NCBI GenBank assembly: GCA_026119855.1
Contig: JAOWBW010001596.1
Span: 62,001-126,000, forward strand
DNA length: 64,000 nt
Reading direction: 5' to 3'
Source of the DNA: Campanula takesimana
Taxonomy: Eukaryota > Streptophyta > Magnoliopsida > Asterales > Campanulaceae
This document shows, piece by piece, positions 48,720-61,829 of this stretch. The translations under genes and the position numbers were made by a program. How positions within the stretch are numbered: position 1 is the first letter of the stretch; every line of letters starts with the position of its first letter. Under the pieces are notes generated by a model that saw only the letters and a program-made list of their open reading frames with translations, did not search any database and was not told the DNA's origin.

Positions 48720-49223
48720 CAATCAACAATGTGGACAATTTTGCTTTTACTTTCCTCTTAGCCCCAAAATGATTAGTGTTAATACTCTATAATAGGAAAT
48801 AATAAAGTTACAAATTGTGTTGTTGTTTTTTAATTGGAGTGTATCGGGTCTACTATTGATGTGGCCAATGAAATATCGCCACCACTCCTTGTATCCTCCT
48901 ATTTACCAATAATATTAGTCTCATTTGATTTTTTTTATTATTTTATATTCAACAAAACTGAATTATGACAAAACACTAATATCGATATAATCAATACTAT
49001 AAAATTTTAAAAAATATTTTTGATAAATCACTTAATCATTTATCAATTAGTTGCTCACACCAATAATTACATTGACATTAATTTTAGTTAAGGTTTACAT
49101 GTATTGACCGTAAAAAAGTTAGATGAGACTAACTTTTCGAGACGAGTAGAATAATAATTTTAAATCCAAAATGTGTGGCACTATATGGATTCAACCTAGG
49201 TTGGCAAAAAAGGTAGTTTCATA

Positions 49224-49255
<32 letters not shown>
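48720..49255. other. Intergenic with a decayed Stowaway
   Basis: Weak mirrored phrases AATATTAGTCTCATTTGA (about 48907) and AGATGAGACTAACTTTTCGA (about 49121) suggest an old MITE. (TA)n at 49237-49255 precedes the foldback element. Confidence 0.45.
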
Positions 49256-49609
49256 GGTCATGCTCTTATGAGAACTCAATTACATGAGAACCATGAGAAC
49301 CAATGATAGCCATTGGATTAGACACAAATCAAGGGTTTAGATTACTTTTTTAGTTTAAAACTTCGGTGGCATTCTTGTAATTATGTTGACAAACAAAGGA
49401 AAGGGCAAAATACCATGTGTGTTCCAGAATTTGCCACGTCATCACCCAAAATTTTCCTAAATTTTCAAAATTAAATATCTCATTAATTATAAATCGAAAA
49501 AATAATCCGAAAACACTGATTTTTTTGTCTCGACGAGACGAATCAAACTACATCCCTGAAGATAGGGTTTTGAAAAAATAATATTGAACAACGTCAAATT
49601 TTTAAAATA

Positions 49610-50733
49610 CGCTTAGATACAATAGGTGTTTGCCTATTGTATCTAACTGGATTATTACGAACATTGTATTGGATACAAATAACTATTTAGCTATTGTATC
49701 TAACAACAATTTGTCAACATTGATGTTGGATACAATAGGTGTTTGCCTATTGTATCTAACTGAATTGTTATGAACATTGCTATTGGATACAAATAGCTAT
49801 TTAGCTATTGTATCTAACAGCAATGTGTCAATATTGCTGTTGGATACAATAGGCGTTTGCCTATTGTATCTAACTGAATTGTTATGAATAATGTATTGGA
49901 TACGATAGCTATTTAACTATTGTATCTATATAGCAATGTATCAACATTGTTGTTGGATACAATAGGTGTTTGCTATTGTATCTAACTGTATTGATATGAA
50001 TATCGCATTGCATACAACAGGGGAGTAGCTAGTGTATTCAATAACAATGTGTATGAAAATTGCTGTTAGATACAAATAGTTATTTAGCTATTGTATCTAA
50101 CAGCAATGTGTCAACATTATTGTTGGTTACAATAGGTGTTTGTCTATTGTATCTAACGGAATTGTTATGAACATTGTATTAGATACAAATGGCTATTTAG
50201 CTATTGTATCTAACAGCAATGTGTCAACATTGCTGTTGGATACAATAGGTGTTTGCCTATTGTATCAAACGGAATTGTTATGAACATTGTATTGGATACA
50301 AATGACTATTTAGCTATTGTATCTAACAGCAATGTGTCAACATTGCTGTTGGATACATTAGGTGTTTGCTTATTGTATCTAACTGGATTGTTATGAACAT
50401 TGTATTGGATACAAATAGCTATTTACCTATTGTATCTAACAGCAATGTGTCAACATTGCTGTTGGATACAATATGTGTTTGCCTATTGTATCTAACTGAA
50501 TTGTTATGAACATTGCTGTTGGATTCAAATAGCTATTTAGCTATTGTATCTAACAGCAATGTGTCAACATTGCTGTTGGATACAATAGGTGTTTGCCTAT
50601 TTTATCTAACTGAATTGTTATGAACATTGATGTTGGATACAAATAGCTATTTAGCTATTGTATCTAACAGCAATGTGTCAACATTGCTGTTGGATACAAT
50701 AGGTGTTTGCCTATTGTATCTAACTGAATTGTT
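49610..50733 (+). repeat. Left tandem array of the foldback element (~10 units)
   Basis: Units of about 112-117 bp each carry GGTGTTTGCCTATTGTATCT, TTGTTATGAACATTG, ATAGCTATTTAGCTATTG and CAGCAATGTGTCAACATTG. Each unit has internal short palindromes. One unit near 50005-50045 is diverged. Confidence 0.88.
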
Positions 50734-51075
50734 GTATCCAATACAATGTTGACACATTGCTGTTAGATACAATAGCTAAATGGCTATTTGTATCAAATAC
50801 AATATTCATAACAATTCAGTTAGATACAATAGGCAAACACCTATTGTATCCAACAGCAATGTTGACACATTGCTGTTAGATACAATAGCTAAATACCTAT
50901 TTGTATCCAACATCAATGTTCATAACAATTTAGTTAGATACAATAGGCAAACACCTATTGTATCCAACAGCAATGTTGACACATTGCTGTTAGATACAAT
51001 AGCTAAATAGTCATTTGTATCCAATACAATGTTCATAACAATGCAGTTAGATACAATAGGCAAACACATGTTGTA
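50734..51075 (-). repeat. Right tandem array, inverted orientation (~3 units)
   Basis: The same ~112-bp unit on the opposite strand (AGATACAATAGGCAAACACC, CAATGTTGACACATTGCTG). It is much shorter than the left array, so the palindrome is asymmetric. Confidence 0.88.
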
Positions 51076-51438
51076 TCTAAGCGTATTTTAAAAATTAGAC
51101 GTTGTTCAATATTATTTTTTCAAAACCCTATCTTTAGGGATGTAGTTTGATTCGTCTCGTCGAGACAAAAAAATCAGTGTTCTCGGATTATTTTTTCGAT
51201 TTGTAGTTAATGAGATATTTAATTTTGAAAATTTAGGGAAATTTTGGGTGATGACGTGGCAAATTCTAGAACACACATGGTATTTTTGCCCTTCCCTTTG
51301 TCTGTCAACATAATTACAAGAATGCCACCGAATTTTTAAACTAAAAAGGTAATCTAAACCCTTGATTTGTGTCTAATCCAATGGCTATCCTTGGTTCTCA
51401 TGGTTCTCATGATATTTAGGTTCTCATTTGAGCACCTA

Positions 51439-51440
<2 letters not shown>

Positions 51441-51492
<52 letters not shown>
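51441..51492. repeat. (TA)n microsatellite between two elements
   Basis: About 26 TA units that form the boundary of the foldback element and the next GC-rich element. Confidence 0.93.
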
Positions 51493-51495
<3 letters not shown>

Positions 51496-52407
51496 CCAGT
51501 CTCCTGTACACCCGCCGCATGGCGTGCGGCGGGCCGGCGACCTTTTCAATTTTTTTTATTTTTTTTTAATGCCGTTTTTTTTTCAACTCTAACTTTTTTT
51601 TCCTCCCAACAAAAGTAACACTTATTATGACGAAATGTAACACTTCTTTTTTTCAAATGTAACACTTTTTTTTTCCTTCAAAATGTACCACAATTTTGCT
51701 GTAATAGATTAAAGATAACATAAAGATTGACAACTACACTAATGTCACACTCTTTTAAAAGGAATGTAACACTCTTTTTTTCAAATGTAACACTTTTTTC
51801 TCCCAAAATTAACATAGGATTGACAACTAAACTAATGTTACATTTCATAAAAAATGAATGTAACATTTTTTTTCTCAATTGTAACAGTTTATATTCTTCA
51901 ATGTAACATTATATCTGAAATGTAACAATTTTTTATTGAGAAAGTAACAATTGAAATGCAAAACCAATTTTTTTTTTTGTAAAACTGCTGTTACCTTTAA
52001 CAGTAGAAAGTGTTACTTTTTGAAGATGAAAGTGTTACTTGTACCAGAACATAGTGTTACATCGTAGCTAATGAACAACTCAAACTTTTTGTGTGTAAAA
52101 AAATATGCTTTTTTTTTAAAAAAAATCAAACCATATCATGACCTATATAGTTTTCTTCGTCTCGTCGAGACGAACACAACGGTATTTTTATTTTATTTTT
52201 CTGAGTTATAAATATCAAGATATAGCATTTTAAAGTTTTTGGTTTTTTTAGGGAGTACACGTGGCAGCGCGCGACTGGGTGAACCAGCGAGTGGCTCACA
52301 GCGCGCCACATGTCGCTCAGTGGCTGGATGAAAGACGGGTCGGGCGGGTTGGGTCGCCGGGTTTGCCCGCCACACGGCTGTGCGGCCGTTGTATTGAAGA
52401 ATTTGTC
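51493..52407. mobile_element. Second TA-microsatellite-flanked element, GC-rich ends
   Basis: Begins GGGCCAGTCTCCTGTACACC and carries GTGCGGCGGGCCGGCGACC near the left. The right side has the mirrored GGTCGCCGGGTTTGCCCGCC and ends near (TA)n. The middle repeats AATGTAACACTTTTTT and AGTGTTACTT-type phrases in both orientations, so it is another imperfect palindrome. No coding sequence. Confidence 0.6.
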
Positions 52408-52424
52408 ATATATATATATATATG

Positions 52425-52775
52425 TAGGTGCTCAAATGAGAACCTAAATATCGTGAGAACCGTGAGAACCAATCATAACCATTAGATTAGAAAAAAAATC
52501 AAGGGTCCATATGTTAGATACAATTGATACACTTAGATACATTACAAAAAAAATCGATATTACACTTAGATACAATAGGTTAATAAGTATTGTATCTAAA
52601 TGTTGCACTTGGATACACTATAGTAAAAACTAATGTATCCAATTGTTTTTTCGAAAATTAACTAATGTATCCAATGTATCTAACATCTGGACCCTTGATT
52701 TTTTTTTCTAATCTAATGATTATGATTGGTTCTCACGGTTATCATATAAAATGGTTCTCACAGGAGCGCGACCCT
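52425..52775. mobile_element. Short palindromic element related to the foldback element
   Basis: Begins TAGGTGCTCAAATGAGAACC and ends GGTTCTCACAGGAGCGCGACCC. The arms share GTGAGAACCAATCATAACCA with its inverse at 52714-52738, and the ends resemble those of 49256-51440. The interior has CACTTAGATACA and GGATACACTA phrases. TA repeats flank it. Confidence 0.78.
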
Positions 52776-52789
52776 ATATATATATATAC

Positions 52790-53001
52790 ACTTAGATATA
52801 ATAGGTTAATAAGTATTGTATCTAAATGTTGCACTTGGATACACTATATTAAAAACTAATGTATCCAATTGTTTTTTCGAAAATTAACTAATGTATCCAA
52901 TGTATCTAACATCTGGACCCTTGATTTATTTTTCTAATCTAATGATTATGATTGGTTCTCGCCGTTATCATATAAAATGGTTCTCACAGGAGCGCGACCC
53001 T
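52790..53001. mobile_element. Truncated direct duplicate of the preceding element
   Basis: From CACTTAGATATAATAGGTTA to GGAGCGCGACCC it repeats 52564-52775 with only a few changes, separated by (TA)n. Confidence 0.85.
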
Positions 53002-53019
53002 ATATATATATATATATAT

Positions 53020-53356
53020 ATATATCAAATAGCTTCCGCTTTAATGGTATCTGGTAGCTCCTAAAGGCTTTTTTATAAGAAAAGTACAAGGTTCAAATCT
53101 CACATGCTCCATAGGAGTTGTTTGTGTGCCTAATTTATAATAAACTAGGTTGTACCATAGTATGATATACATTTCAACACTCCCACGTGTAACAGAATGC
53201 TAAACTTGCATAAGATGAGCAAATAGGATAGGATCCTGTGATAGTATTATGGTAAAAATTGAGATGCAAAATAGATGAATGCATGAGATGATGAGATCTC
53301 CAAGGAAGTGGTGTATCATATAATTTATGATCGTATACCTGATCGACATGCTCCTT
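53020..53356. other. Intergenic, no gene seen
   Basis: The phrase AAGGTTCAAATCTCACATG near 53089-53107 resembles a decayed B box, but no SINE boundaries were found. Confidence 0.4.
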
Positions 53357-53580
53357 GGCCAACTACTTGGGCTCGGGGGCCCCGTGCTCGGACGTAATCA
53401 TACTCCTCATCATCGTGAAGTGCATGTCAATAACCACGATGACGTATAGTATAATCTAATGTGATATTGGCCTACTACTTGGGCACGGGGGCCCGTGCTC
53501 GGACGTAATCATACTCCTCATCATCGTGAAGTGCATGTCAATAACCACGACGACGACGTGTAGTATAATCTAATGTGATA
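53357..53580. repeat. 112-bp tandem duplication (two copies)
   Basis: GGCC(A/T)ACTACTTGGGC starts each copy at 53357 and 53469. Both contain CGTGCTCGGACGTAATCATA and CATGTCAATAACCACGA with few differences; the second has an extra CGA. Confidence 0.9.
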
Positions 53581-54010
53581 AAGTCGCTACATAGGTATTT
53601 GTGGTGGCTAAGAGGCAAGAAGCTCAATGATCACTAGTAAAACTCAACGAAGACTCAAGCAACTCCCTAGCATTGAGAAACTTGCTATAATCTTCTCTTG
53701 CACGCATGTGCATACGATGTAGTTGTTGCATCCATACACATAACAACCACGACCCCCCCCCCCCCCACACACACACATTAAACATATTAAATCATACATA
53801 AATATTAATACAAATTGAAATTGGTATTACTAAAGTGACCTAACACATAATAACTCGAAGCTTAAATCATCCAAACCCTCTAATGATGGAGTGGGATTAG
53901 AATCATTCACCGTAGCCTCATTAATGTGTGTCAATACCCTAACATCAAAAAAATGTGATTGTCGCCTTGTGTGTACGGAAGCGAATGTGTGTTACTAGAT
54001 ACTGATATTT
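53581..54010. other. Intergenic, no gene seen
   Basis: Contains a poly-C/CA run at about 53753-53777. No reading frame or repeat family recognised. Confidence 0.45.
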
Positions 54011-54109
54011 ATCATCACTCGAGACACTACCATTCAATCATCACTCGAATATAGATATTGACGCTCAATCATCACTCGAATTAAGACACCGACACTCAAT
54101 CATCACTCA
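54011..54109. repeat. Minisatellite with ATCATCACTCGA units
   Basis: ATCATCACTC recurs at 54011, 54037, 54068 and 54099, i.e. four units of about 26-31 bp. Confidence 0.85.
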
Positions 54110-55019
54110 AAGTAAAATTCATAACAATGTAGTTGCGTCAAAATCCTACGATGCAACTTTTCAGGTACGCTTGCAATCATTTATACAAAAAACGATCTCC
54201 GACATGGATCATATTCACACATATAACTAGACTGGTGATGGTTTTGTAGCTTAAGAATTGTATCAATGATCGAGCTCGAATCAACTAGTCACTCACGTTT
54301 GACAATGGAAAGATAAACAATGCAAGTACTTAGTAAATTATGTTTAACATAATTAAAACATCTTTTTAAATAGTTAATATAGTTGATAAATGAACTTTGT
54401 TGTGTACTTAATATCTATAGTTGTTAATCTCATTTTGTACGGGTCTGTACTGACATATATGCATCGTTGCAGTCCAAAATCAATGTGATATATGTTGTGC
54501 ACCATTCTATCTTCTATACTAATTCAAACTTGACCATACCAATGTGTATTATTCTGAACCGTATTGATCGTTACGCACCATACGATATTCTCAGAATCAC
54601 AATTTTGGTAATATCTCTCTCATTGGGTCCTTAAAATACCAAACGATAAGTATGTCAATCAACATCAAAGAGCATTTGCTCTACAAATTCGTGTAGCATT
54701 TTGCGAAACACAGAAAATGTTCGATCCTCATTTCCAATTAAAAAATAAAAAATAAAAAAATTCCATTACAAATATATACTATTATTAAAAACACAAGACA
54801 CTCTAAAAAGGCAATTTCACGCCCAAAATTACTTTCCAAAAACGGAATATGTGCAGCTGCGTTATTTACATAAAACTTAGGGGCAAATTTGTCATTCCGT
54901 TCCATAAAACAACTACTCCGTACATGGTTTTACCGAAACCATCAAAACACCAGCTTAAAACCGGTGGCTTATTTTAAAATGTAGACACCTACTCCCTTCC
55001 CCTTATCTCCATATAACAC
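54110..55019. other. Intergenic, no gene seen
   Basis: AT-rich sequence without recognised repeats or a coding frame. Confidence 0.45.
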
Positions 55020-56396
55020 TGATGGAGAAAATCTCCCTCTAATTAAATTACCTAGCAAGTGTACTAGTTACCGATGTAGTAGTATGCACAAGCAAGGGTC
55101 GAATCCACAGAGACTTGAAGGATAAACAAGTTGATTTAATTAATGTAAAAGTAACCAGGGGGTTTTGTTTGATTTGTTTTTATTAACTAAAGACTGAAAT
55201 TAAATACTAAATTAACAAAACAATGATCAACTAGCAACGATGTAAATAGATTAAAGCGATTCACGGGTTGAATTTCACACTATCATCATTCTATGTTATT
55301 TTGAAATAAAGTTACTGATTCCATTCCAGTGTTCGTTCACTTCTTGTAAAGATTGGGACGGTGAGGCGGCCGGATTGCAATCTGTTTCTCTCTAGCTAAT
55401 CACACTTCGCAAATCAAGTCCATGTAATTGTTTAAAGAGTTATTACGTTCTAGAGAACAGATAAACCTACACCCACTTGATTTCTATCACGGCATCAAAT
55501 AGATATATTAATCAAAGCATTGGTCTACGCTTTAATCCTCAAATCAATGGCGGAGTTAAAAACCTGAATTGTTAAAAAGGCCAATAATGACTAGTTCAAT
55601 TATTGAAACCCTAAAAACTTGATTAAAATACTTTGAACAACTAGAATGAAATCAATATGAATAAAAACGTTTATAACATAGAACTAGATAGTATTTTACA
55701 TCCAACCCATAAATTAAGAATTTAGCTACTCATATTCATAATGATTATCACAAGAAAATAATTAAAATTCATAAACCTGAATATTACGCTTGATTAAATA
55801 AAATCTTCAATCTTGTTACAATCTTCAAAACCTAGAAATAAAGAATCCATAAAATAATGTGGATGGAGTGTTATATTTATACTATGGCTAAGCAGGTGTA
55901 AAAATTAGGAAAATAATCCCAAATCCCGACTTTAGAAGGAATCTGGAAAAGCTGGTACGGGGAGGCGGGCGAGCGCCCAGGTCTGAAGCGGGTGAGCGCC
56001 CAGGTAGGCAGAAATTTGTTCTCTTCTTATTTTCGCATGTGAGCGAGCGCCCATGATGAGGCGGGCGAGCGCCCGCTAGGGCAGCCTGTTTTTCTCGATT
56101 TACTTCCGGAGGCTATAACTTCTTCATACGAACTTTGATTTGGACGTGTAAACTATCGTTGGAAATCTCTTTTCGTGTAATATCCAATGGACTTGATTGC
56201 TCATAGGTCACATCTCTTTATATTTATGTTCTGGTCCGTTCTTTATCCTCTCTTTTCGTGCATTAACGCCCATGAATCCGTACATCCTTTCGCTCCTTCC
56301 CTATACTCATAAACACTTTAAACCCCATCAAAACACCCAAGGTTGAGCATCTAATAACTCATAAAAGTATAATATTTGGATGGGTATAAACACATC
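55020..56396 (+). mobile_element. LTR-like remnant with GAGCGCCC boxes
   Basis: Starts TGATGGAGAAAATCTCCC and ends ATAAACACATC, weak TGATG...CATCA-type LTR ends. It contains ACAAGCAAGGGTCGAATCCACAG split phrases common in plant LTR or TRIM elements, and GAGCGCCCAGG boxes near 55960-56090. No coding domain. Confidence 0.4.
55960..56090. repeat. Second GAGCGCCC box array
   Basis: Four GAGCGCCC(A/G) boxes, each preceded by GGCGGGC, GCGGGT or GTGAGC, as in the array at 1745-1945. Confidence 0.65.
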
Positions 56397-58230
56397 TGTA
56401 ATAACCGGCCTTTTGGCCAATTATTTTATTTAAGAAAACTATTCATTAATTACTTGTTAATTTGGGCTTATTTAATTAAGAGTAAGAATTGGATTTAACT
56501 TTGGGCCCAAGTATTTCAAAACCCAATAAAGATTAGGAATCTTTTTATTTTAGGGATGGAGAACCCTAGTATATATAAACCCTTTTATTCCCTCAACCTA
56601 ATTATTTTAACACAAAGAAAAAGAACGGGAATAGAGAGAGGGAGGGGCGGCGGACAGAAACCGCAGAGAGAGAGAAAGAGGACGGGAAGAAGAAGAAGAA
56701 GAAGAAGAGAAAATGAGAGGAAAGCGATTAAGGTAAAGACCCTACCCTCTAAGCTTTGATTCTCCGTTTATCCATTTAGTAAATCATGAATACGAATTAG
56801 AAACCATAACCCTAAAAAGATGAACTAGGGTTTATGAATTGGGATTAAAAGAGAGAATGATTATTTGAGAACACGGTGTGTGCGCGGGTGCATGTGTGTG
56901 TACCTGTGTGTGCGCGGGTGCATGTGTGTTTACCTGTGTATGCGCGTGCGTGTGTGAAGTGTGTGCATGTGTGTGTGTGTGCAGTGTGTGTCTGTGTGTT
57001 GTGCGTGTGTGTGTGTTTTTAAAGGTGAAAACAATGTGTGTTTGTGTGCTGTGTTTGTGTGCTGTGAATAGTGCATGATGTGAATAGTGAAGCTGTGAAT
57101 AGTATTTTGGTGGGTATAATGGAATCCTAAAACATATTAATTGGGAATAGAAACAATGAAACCCTAGGGATATTTTGGTAAACTAAAAAGGGTATTTTGG
57201 GAAGACAATTAATGGGTAGAACAAACCCTAGAATGAATATCAACCTTAAAAAGGGTTTAAGAAGATAAACTCATAAGGTTAAGAAAGTAAAAGGAAAGTA
57301 TTTGGGGACGGAAGTAAATAGTATTACTTGCCCTAAGAAGTATTTTATGCATGATTGTAGATTCGTGCGCAAGGATTCGCTAAGAGGAATAACGCAACCC
57401 AAGGTAAGGGATTACGTTCCTTAAGTATTTGAGATTCATCCTTTTAAGTAGGATTCTCTTGATTCTTTCAAAGTATAGCTACTAATGGTCGGTAGCATTT
57501 GAACTCCGATGTTGATATAACGTCTTTTGATTATCTTACCCGTGATATGTGTTGTTCATAGGGTATCTAAGTGAATTGAAATTGTTTATGTATTCGTGCA
57601 CCTTGAATACTATGTGAAATATACTGTGTCTAATTGAAACAGGTGCAGTTGGCTTTGTCCAATTGAAAAGGGCTTAGCTAGAATTAGTCTAAGTGAAAAG
57701 GGCTAATTAAGATAGTCTAGTTTGATTGAAAAGAATTAGGCAAATACGCTGCTTGATGAAGTGGCTTAATGATCATGATCGACTTAATGAGGGAGCACCG
57801 TGAGGAGGTGTAAGGTCTCTCGACATCCTGAAAAGGTGATGTATGAAACTATGGAATTGACAAACTTGTACTAGGGCCATAATGCTTTGAATATGATAAT
57901 TGTATTTCGTGTATGTACAGCTACAGCTTATTGATGTTAGCCTATCGTTGAAATATATTGTTTGGCTCCGTTTTTTCGGTCATCTCTTCTTAGTACCCGG
58001 AGAGATCCCGTATGAACTTACTGAGCATTGTTCGCTCACCCATTTCTTAAATTATTTTTCCCATGTAAAGACTAAGGATCTAGATGGATTGCAAGGAAGG
58101 GCAGTCCCTGGTTATCAAGGAGTTAAAGACATTATTTTTGTTTTGTGTTGAGCTAGTGGGTTGTACTAGCCGTTGGGATTTAAATATTAGTTATGCTTCC
58201 GCACTGTTTGAATTATGGTTAAGTAAACTA
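56397..58230 (+). mobile_element. Ty3-type LTR-like remnant
   Basis: Starts TGTAATAACCGGCC. At about 56569-56577 TATATAAAC is followed by CCCTCAACC, a plausible LTR promoter. Near 58013-58040 CTTACTGAGCATTGTTCGCTC matches the phrase common in Tekay/Del LTRs. The exact end is not clear. Confidence 0.5.
56875..57066. repeat. GTGTGC-rich minisatellite
   Basis: GTGTGTGCGCGGGTGCATGT occurs twice with TACCTGTGTG spacers, then simple (GT)n. The Cys-rich reading frame here is an artefact of the repeat. Confidence 0.88.
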
Positions 58231-58376
58231 GCCGTTGAATTCGCGTACAACAACAGTTTTCATGCTAGTATCGGAATGGCACCGTACGAGGCATTGTATG
58301 GAAGGAAGTGTAGATCACCTACTTACCGGGATGAAGTTGGTGAGAGAAAGTTGACTGGACCGGAACTTATCCAACT
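58231..58376 (+). pseudogene. Ty3/gypsy integrase fragment
   Basis: About 48 codons read EFAYNNSFHASIGMAPYEAL followed by YGRKCRSP, the well-known end of the integrase core of chromovirus-type Ty3 elements (the E of EFAYNN is the region after the last catalytic Glu). It lacks the rest of pol on both sides and stops where TGTAACGACCC begins. Not a functional gene. Confidence 0.88.
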
Positions 58377-59110
58377 GTAACGACCCAAACTTTCATAATA
58401 TAAATATAATCCATAAACTAGGGAAATCCCAATCATCAAACACTTACCACTATATCTATCTTTTCAGTTTTCATTCAACACACACACACACATACTAAAC
58501 AGATCAGACACACAAAAAACACACACGAACACACAATATTTCACACACAATAGCGATTGTTTAAGTGCCCATTTTTCTTTATTTAAATAGGATAACGGAG
58601 AAAGATTTATCCCTCCGGTAAAGAAAGCTGTCTTGGCGATGACGAGAATCGGAAGAAATAGGTCGGCACAACAAATTTGGGTTTAGTGACGGTGGAGATA
58701 ATGATGGCCGATTCATGCTGAGTAGCTGCAGAAAACAAGGATTGGTCGGAGTTCGAGATAAAATCAGTCGTCATCCTCTACTAATTTGGCAAAGATCTGA
58801 AGGTTCGCAAATTTATTTCTTTCTTCTTCACCTTTTCATCTTATCTTTTGTTTTTTTGTTTTTTGTTTTTTTTTTTGTTGTAAATGATTCGTTTTTTAAA
58901 TATTGATGCAGTTGTTGATGTTTTTTTGGAAGATGGCGTAGAGAAGCAGCAACGACGGCGGCGGCAACATCGACAGCTTCGGCGGCGGTTGCTAGGGTAT
59001 CCAAAGATGAGAATAGAGAAGGAGAAAACTAGAGAAGAGAAATGATTAGGGTTAGGGTACTGTGTATTGGGTTGGGTGTAACATGCTGGGTTTTGTTTGG
59101 GCCGGATATT
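58376..59110 (+). mobile_element. LTR-like sequence after the integrase fragment
   Basis: Starts TGTAACGACCCAAACTTTC, a usual Ty3 LTR start on the plus strand, followed by CA-rich (ACACAC) sequence. The end is not resolved; GTAACATGCTGGG near 59078 may be close to it. Confidence 0.45.
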
Positions 59111-59704
59111 GGGCTCTCCTTTTGTTTTGTTTTTTTTTCTTTGGATCTGATCATAAATTATTTTATTATGAGTCCATATAAAATTAAATGCATTTTTGGT
59201 TCCTAAAAACTTTTAATTTTATAAATATACTTTGGTTCTTTCAATGTCAATAATTATCGTATGAAATGAGATCCTCCCTGGTGCAACATGTTCACACTGT
59301 ACATGATACTATGAACAATATTGTTTGAAAGTGTAAATGGCAATATGCTCAATTGTGTAGGGAAATTGAATTGACTTTCCTTGAAACGTTGAGAAGAATT
59401 TTAAGGTTATTTGCTAATTTTAGAGAGAGAGAAAAAAGATAGAATTTGATAGAGGTTAAAAAATGAAAGATTGTCCTCGAATTTCACTGTTTTAAATTAG
59501 GTCAATAGAATCTTTCAAAAAAGAAAAATCATTACTAATTTATACTTCTTTTCTACTGTCTTAATATAATTAAAAAATTAATATCATCTTTAAATAAATA
59601 AGTGCAATTAAAAAGTTATACTTTATAGAGGTTAAAAGAATGAAAGATCATTAACTACTGCCTTAATAAAATTAAAAATTTAAAACTTTTTAAACATAAG
59701 TAAT
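59111..59704. other. Intergenic, no gene seen
   Basis: AT-rich; the phrase GAGGTTAAAA(G)AATGAAAGAT occurs at about 59452 and 59627, a weak duplication. Confidence 0.4.
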
Positions 59705-59940
59705 ACTCCCTCCGTACTGTTTGAAATTGCACAAAAAAACCATGACACAAAAATTAAAAGAAAAAGTGAAAAAAGTGATGTGTTGTAAGTGTTGATAGTT
59801 GAGTGAGAGATAGAAAGTAGGGTAGGGAGTAGTTAGTGGGTTAGTGGATGTGAGTATGCAAGTGGGTAAAAACTTTCCGTTTACGAATTTTACAATTTCA
59901 AAATGGCAAGTTTTGCAATTTCAAGCGGGATAGAGGAAGT
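59705..59940. mobile_element. Stowaway-like MITE
   Basis: CTCCCTCCGTACTGTTTGAA mirrors TTTCAAGCGGGATAGAGGAAG; TGCAATTTCAA occurs inverted at the two arms. Confidence 0.78.
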
Positions 59941-60007
59941 ATTTTTGGTAAAAAAAAAAAAAAAAGCGCTTGTCCTTATATATAGTATTCCCTCCGTCAC
60001 AGAGTAA

Positions 60008-61348
<1,341 letters not shown>

Positions 61349-61663
61349 TAAGAGTCATGTTTTTTATTTTGGTACGTCCCAACGTAAGAATTTTATTCCT
61401 AAAATGACAAAGAATATTTACTATTCACTCCACTCATTCTCTCTCCTACTTTGCTTTTATACTCACAACACTAATCAACTTACTATTCACCCACTTACTC
61501 TCTCATACATTACTTTTATACTCACAATACTAATCAACTTACTACTCCCTCCCACTCATTCTCTCTCTTACTTTACTTTTACACTCACAACACTTACATC
61601 ATTTCCATTTTTTTAATAATCATTCAAATGGAAGGTAAAAATCTTACTTCGGGACATTGGGAG

Positions 61664-61829
61664 TAATAATTAAATTAGTTTAAATTGGGGCCTTGGACTC
61701 TAGGGCCCCTGAGCCCAGATTCAAACCCAAATAAAGAAAATCCAGATGAAAAATTCCTCATACACCCCTCACTAGCAAAATGATGTAAGAAGACTAAAAT
61801 ACCCTCATTTTTCTTCCCAACTTTACTTT
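61664..61829. other. Short spacer, nothing seen
   Basis: No recognised feature between the Stowaway and the tandem array. Confidence 0.4.

Larger units (their letters stand above)
49256..51440. mobile_element. 2.2-kb foldback element in a TA microsatellite
   Basis: The ends are inverted repeats of some 350 bp: the left begins GGTCATGCTCTTATGAGAAC and the right ends GTTCTCATTTGAGCACCTACC. Pairing runs through AATCAAGGGTTTAGATTAC and the shared CGTCTCGTCGAGAC-type block to about 49610 and 51070. Both sides abut (TA)n. The core is made of ~112-bp tandem units that switch orientation near 50733. No protein is encoded. TIR and TA-microsatellite target recall Micron-like MITEs; the superfamily is not established. 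Confidence 0.8.

Noticed and set aside
49610..51075. CRISPR-like array
   Set aside because: Units are contiguous ~112-bp repeats without unique spacers, in a plant nuclear genome.
56878..57078. Cys/Val-rich small protein
   Set aside because: Translation of a GTGTGC minisatellite; no signal or spacing typical of a real peptide family.
58084..58230. Upstream part of the integrase-containing reading frame as coding
   Set aside because: No similarity to integrase before about 58231; it belongs to LTR-like sequence.
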